DNA of 21,397 bases from a virus, in the IMG/VR virus record IMGVR_UViG_3300031759_000166, positions 1 through 21,397 of that record; one strand, given 5' to 3'. A program made the position numbers and the translations under genes. Shown one piece after another: positions 18,932-21,397 of this stretch (the first letter of the stretch is position 1; the number at the start of each line of letters is the position of its first letter). The notes below the pieces were generated by a model. The model was not told where the DNA came from. It saw only the letters and a list, made by a program, of their open reading frames with translations, and ran no database searches.

Positions 18932-19680
18932 TGTCTATCGCTCCTTGCTAAGCCACCGCTAAAAATGTATGTGCCGGTGTGTGTTAATCTTGCCCATGGG
19001 GCAGCCCAAATTCTAAAGCCATTCTCTCTTGCCAAATCACAGAAGTGATAATCTTCTGACAAATAACGATTATCATCGGGGGAGATACTTGTGTCAAAAA
19101 TATTGGCAATCAGAGTTCCCACGTCTTGTGGATTTACAACAGTGAACATATCGTTGGAATATTTGGGCGCGACCTCGGTCAATTTAGAAATGACTTTGCG
19201 TTGGATTAACATAAACCCCGTACCGCCTTTTTCAATCTCAATAGGTTCGTTAATTTTTCCAGTTGCATCTTTTTTGCCGATGGTGTTGACTACAAACGAG
19301 CCAGTATATTCATGCAGTTTGTCAGCAGGCACTCCTCGACCTACCGCGGCATGGACTTCATGCCAGTTGATTTCTTTCTTGGGGTAAATACCGCAGATCA
19401 CATCCGCATTACTTCTCACCATTTGCACGATGTCGTATGGTTGCCAGCTGATATCTGCATCAATAAACATCAGATGAGTGCAGTCTGATTTTAGGAAATC
19501 ATGCGCTAATCTATTACGAGCTCGAGTAATTAACGATTCATTGAGCATCATTGAGAAGTTCATCTCAATGCCATTTTGTGCTAACACAGATGGGGTAGAT
19601 GTTAAGTTGATGGCATAAGTGCCTGTGCACATACCACCATACATCGGAGTTGCTACGAAGATTTTCGGTTTTTTGTCCAT
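18928..19680 (-). CDS. Glycosyltransferase family 2-like protein
   Basis: This 250-residue protein begins KIFVATPMYGGMCTGTYAIN, a GT-A N-terminal pattern, followed by SLITRARNRLAHDFL and the metal and nucleotide-sugar motif FIDADISW72-79. GGTGFMLIQR and SEDYHFCDLARENGFRIW resemble acceptor-side and ED motifs of family 2 enzymes. A transferase role is likely, with donor and acceptor unknown. AAGGA lies 8 bases before ATG 19680, and the start overlaps the preceding glycosyltransferase gene by 28 bases. Confidence 0.75.
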   Translation of the reverse strand: MDKKPKIFVATPMYGGMCTGTYAINLTSTPSVLAQNGIEMNFSMMLNESLITRARNRLAHDFLKSDCTHLMFIDADISWQPYDIVQMVRSNADVICGIYPKKEINWHEVHAAVGRGVPADKLHEYTGSFVVNTIGKKDATGKINEPIEIEKGGTGFMLIQRKVISKLTEVAPKYSNDMFTVVNPQDVGTLIANIFDTSISPDDNRYLSEDYHFCDLARENGFRIWAAPWARLTHTGTYIFSGGLARSDRQ

Positions 19681-20348
19681 GGATAATTTCCTTGATAATG
19701 TTGTAGGGTTGTTTCGTTGCCTTTTAAATGCATCGCTTCATGATGGGGTCTGACTCGATAGTTAATGGTATGCTCTCCATTACAGTCAAATTCAGGTAAT
19801 ACTTCAGCCATCTTATTATAAAACAGTCTGTCCATATAAAACGATGAGCCAAAGAATTCATGTGAGTGTCGCATTAGATATTTGCGCTTAAAGCAATAGC
19901 AATTGGTATCGACAAAATTGTGGTTGGGTGGAAATACAGATTGCCAAATACCCAAACTCTCACAGTTATCCGCGATTACAAAAGTGCCATCTTGTCGCAC
20001 AATGTTGCGTAAACTGTATGCCCATTGCAGATCACGCTCTTGGATAAAGTTAACTAAGCGCTCAACATGGTTGGGCTCAAACCAGTTATCTTCATCCAAA
20101 AACAAAATGTAATCTGCATTGGTTAGCATTGGAAAAGCCGCATAAACGCGATGCCCGTTGTAACCACCGCTACCAGTATTCTCAGGCAACAAAATGGTTC
20201 TACCGTTCTCATACACTTTAAACTCATTGTCTACGCGCCCATCACATACAATCAGATGTTCGGTAGGAATGGTTTGGTTCTTAACGCTATCAATGGCTTG
20301 TTGCAGATGCTTTGTGCCAATCGTCGGGGTAATAACTTGAATGCGCAT
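19653..20348 (-). CDS. Glycosyltransferase family 2 protein
   Basis: This 232-residue protein begins MRIQVITPTIGTKHLQQAID with SVKNQT-IP, the standard family 2 opening. The D-x-D-like motif FLDEDNWFEPNH83-94 follows, and later residues include NFVDTNCYCFKR. GGAGG before ATG 20348 and a TAATG overlap with the previous gene decide the start; the frame is open further upstream but lacks support. With the two genes downstream it forms a three-gene glycosyltransferase set in the early region. Confidence 0.82.
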   Translation of the reverse strand: MRIQVITPTIGTKHLQQAIDSVKNQTIPTEHLIVCDGRVDNEFKVYENGRTILLPENTGSGGYNGHRVYAAFPMLTNADYILFLDEDNWFEPNHVERLVNFIQERDLQWAYSLRNIVRQDGTFVIADNCESLGIWQSVFPPNHNFVDTNCYCFKRKYLMRHSHEFFGSSFYMDRLFYNKMAEVLPEFDCNGEHTINYRVRPHHEAMHLKGNETTLQHYQGNYPWTKNRKSS

Positions 20349-20713
20349 TAGTCCTCCATTTTCTTTGCGCTGTCTTTTACTCTTGTGGCCCGTTCTTCCC
20401 AATTATCTTGAGTTCCGTAGTCACCTCTGCTTGCCCTCATGCGCTCATTGAACCTAAACTCAGGTTCTACTTTGAGCCATTCTTGGAAAGCCTCTTTATA
20501 CTCCATGTATTCATCGTTGACAACAAACAACGGATGATTCATGCCCGCGATGTCCACACAGGCAACATAGTCGGAAGAAGGTATCCATTTTGGTTTTGAA
20601 ATTGAAACGGATTGAGACCTAACCCCCCTACCTATGCCCATTTTGTTTCGAGCTCGAATAAAACGATCATAGGCTCTCTGCTGTTCGTCATTTAATTGTA
20701 ATAATTTAGTCAT
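20348..20713 (-). CDS. Conserved phage protein of unknown function
   Basis: This 121-residue protein has an N-terminal helix (DEQQRAYDRFIRARNKMGIG), a central block WIPSSDYVACVDIAGMNHPL followed by FVVNDEYMEYKEAFQEWL, and a C-terminal acidic/basic tail with RMRASRGDYGTQDNWEERAT. I recognise the SDYV-CVD-AG--HP-FVVN pattern from uncultured phage proteins but know no function. It overlaps the sigma factor gene by 8 bases. Confidence 0.75.
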   Translation of the reverse strand: MTKLLQLNDEQQRAYDRFIRARNKMGIGRGVRSQSVSISKPKWIPSSDYVACVDIAGMNHPLFVVNDEYMEYKEAFQEWLKVEPEFRFNERMRASRGDYGTQDNWEERATRVKDSAKKMED

Positions 20714-21281
20714 CTTGATCCTCTGTGTATTTCTCCTGATTGTTGTTATCGATGGATACAGGCTCTTGGTTGATGTATCCCCTGATTTGGTTTATTTTGC
20801 CCTCAGACATATCCATTATCTTTGCCAGCTCGGTTGTCGTGGGTTTGCGCCCCATCAATTGGGTTAGGGCTCGCTCGTTGTAATTTAGCTTTTTGACAGC
20901 CTCCATAATGTTGATAGGCAAGCGGATAATGTTGGCGGTATTGTCCAACTCTCTTCGCACATCCTTGAGAATGAAGTTTTTAGCGTAGGTTGCGAACCTT
21001 GCGTTGTTCTTTGGTTTCCATCGTAAAGCTGCCTTGAGCAGCGCCTCGTTGCCCAAGCCAATCATATCTTCCACAGGGACTTTGCCGTGTTGCCATGCCG
21101 TCATTTTGCTAACGAGATAAACAACAAAGCGCAAGTTATGGGTGACAAGGGTATCAACTGCCCCCTCATCACCCATAGCTATGCGCTTGGCTAATTCGTG
21201 CTCTTGTTCGGTGGTTAACGGCTCAATTCCATAAAGTGACTGTAAATAGTCATCGAGGATGTCATTTTCTCTTATACCCAT
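20706..21281 (-). CDS. Phage sigma-70 family factor lacking region 4
   Basis: This 191-residue protein is a sigma-70-like factor. Region 1.2 is DDYLQSLYGIEPLTTEQEHE (10-29). Region 2 runs from NLRFVVYLVSKM (49-60) through VEDMIGLGNEALLKAALRW (70-88) and FATYAKNFILKDVRRELD (96-113). Region 3 follows as NIIRLPINIMEAVKKL and GRKPTTTELAKIMDMS. It ends soon after EPVSID with an acidic tail, so the region 4 that reads -35 boxes is absent. The host core polymerase would be redirected to promoters defined by -10 or extended -10 sequence. GGAG lies 8 bases before the ATG. Confidence 0.85.
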   Translation of the reverse strand: MGIRENDILDDYLQSLYGIEPLTTEQEHELAKRIAMGDEGAVDTLVTHNLRFVVYLVSKMTAWQHGKVPVEDMIGLGNEALLKAALRWKPKNNARFATYAKNFILKDVRRELDNTANIIRLPINIMEAVKKLNYNERALTQLMGRKPTTTELAKIMDMSEGKINQIRGYINQEPVSIDNNNQEKYTEDQDD

Positions 21282-21390
21282 TGATGAACTCCACCACCCG
21301 TAAATGGATGTAATCGGGAATCATCAATGCAACACCTAAAACAAACCATCCTAAACCTCCCAAAGTAAATTGAACTGAGAGGCTATACAT
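21262..21390 (-). CDS. Small membrane protein (possibly truncated at window edge)
   Basis: This ORF of 42 residues from ATG 21390 reads MYSLSVQFTLGGLGWFVLGV then ALMIPDYIHLRVVEFINGYK and RK. Residues 8-25 form one hydrophobic span and the C-terminus is basic. The frame remains open to the window edge, so the true start may lie outside. Its TGA overlaps the sigma factor gene by 20 bases, and its coding sequence contains that gene's GGAG site. Confidence 0.6.
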   Translation of the reverse strand: MYSLSVQFTLGGLGWFVLGVALMIPDYIHLRVVEFINGYKRK

Positions 21391-21397
21391 TCCGCAG

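Overview
The window looks like the replication, early and packaging-entry part of a tailed double-stranded DNA phage (or a prophage or metagenomic phage contig). Every gene I accept is on the minus strand, so transcription runs from base 21397 towards base 1. Genes are short, packed, and mostly joined by ATGA or TAATG overlaps. Phage families are plentiful: family A DNA polymerase, DUF2815 ssDNA-binding protein, DUF2800 nuclease, VRR-NUC, SNF2-type helicase, P4-type primase-helicase, DUF3310, terminase small subunit and HNH endonucleases. No rRNA, tRNA, CRISPR or integrase is visible. The B12-dependent ribonucleotide reductase and the MNANE-type small proteins suggest an aerobic Gram-negative host, perhaps a freshwater betaproteobacterium. 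That host guess is inference.

Layout in transcription order: (1) 21390-18117: a small membrane protein, a sigma factor that has regions 2 and 3 but no region 4, and three glycosyltransferase-like genes. (2) 18127-17855: an origin-like region with inverted TTGTCA repeats around an AT-rich core. (3) 17837-9300: P4-type primase-helicase, then about 20 tiny translationally coupled genes including a tandem MNANE paralogue family, then a metallopeptidase-like protein, VRR-NUC, HNH and SNF2 helicase. (4) 9297-7253: an HTH protein resembling sigma region 4, and small phage proteins including DUF3310, closed by a terminator. (5) 7190-5901: a structured, repeat-rich intergenic region, a small basic protein, terminase small subunit and an HNH endonuclease. 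(6) 5841-4281: DUF2800 nuclease and two small proteins. (7) 4157-1387: ssDNA-binding protein, a structured RNA-like spacer with a terminator, nrdJ, a DUF1289 Cys protein and a second terminator. (8) 1219-1: an HNH endonuclease overlapping the start of the DNA polymerase, which runs off the window.

The most interesting signal is an 11-base motif, TGCGTATTAGT on the minus strand. It occurs exactly five times, each just upstream of a transcription unit, with a sixth degenerate copy before the primase gene. It resembles an extended -10 element without a consistent -35. A plausible but untested reading is that the region-4-less phage sigma factor recognises it, perhaps with the separate region-4-like protein, which itself lies directly behind one copy. 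Other candidates are a pseudoknot-plus-terminator RNA before nrdJ, the iteron-type origin, and a cassette family in which the end of each gene encodes the ribosome binding site of the next.
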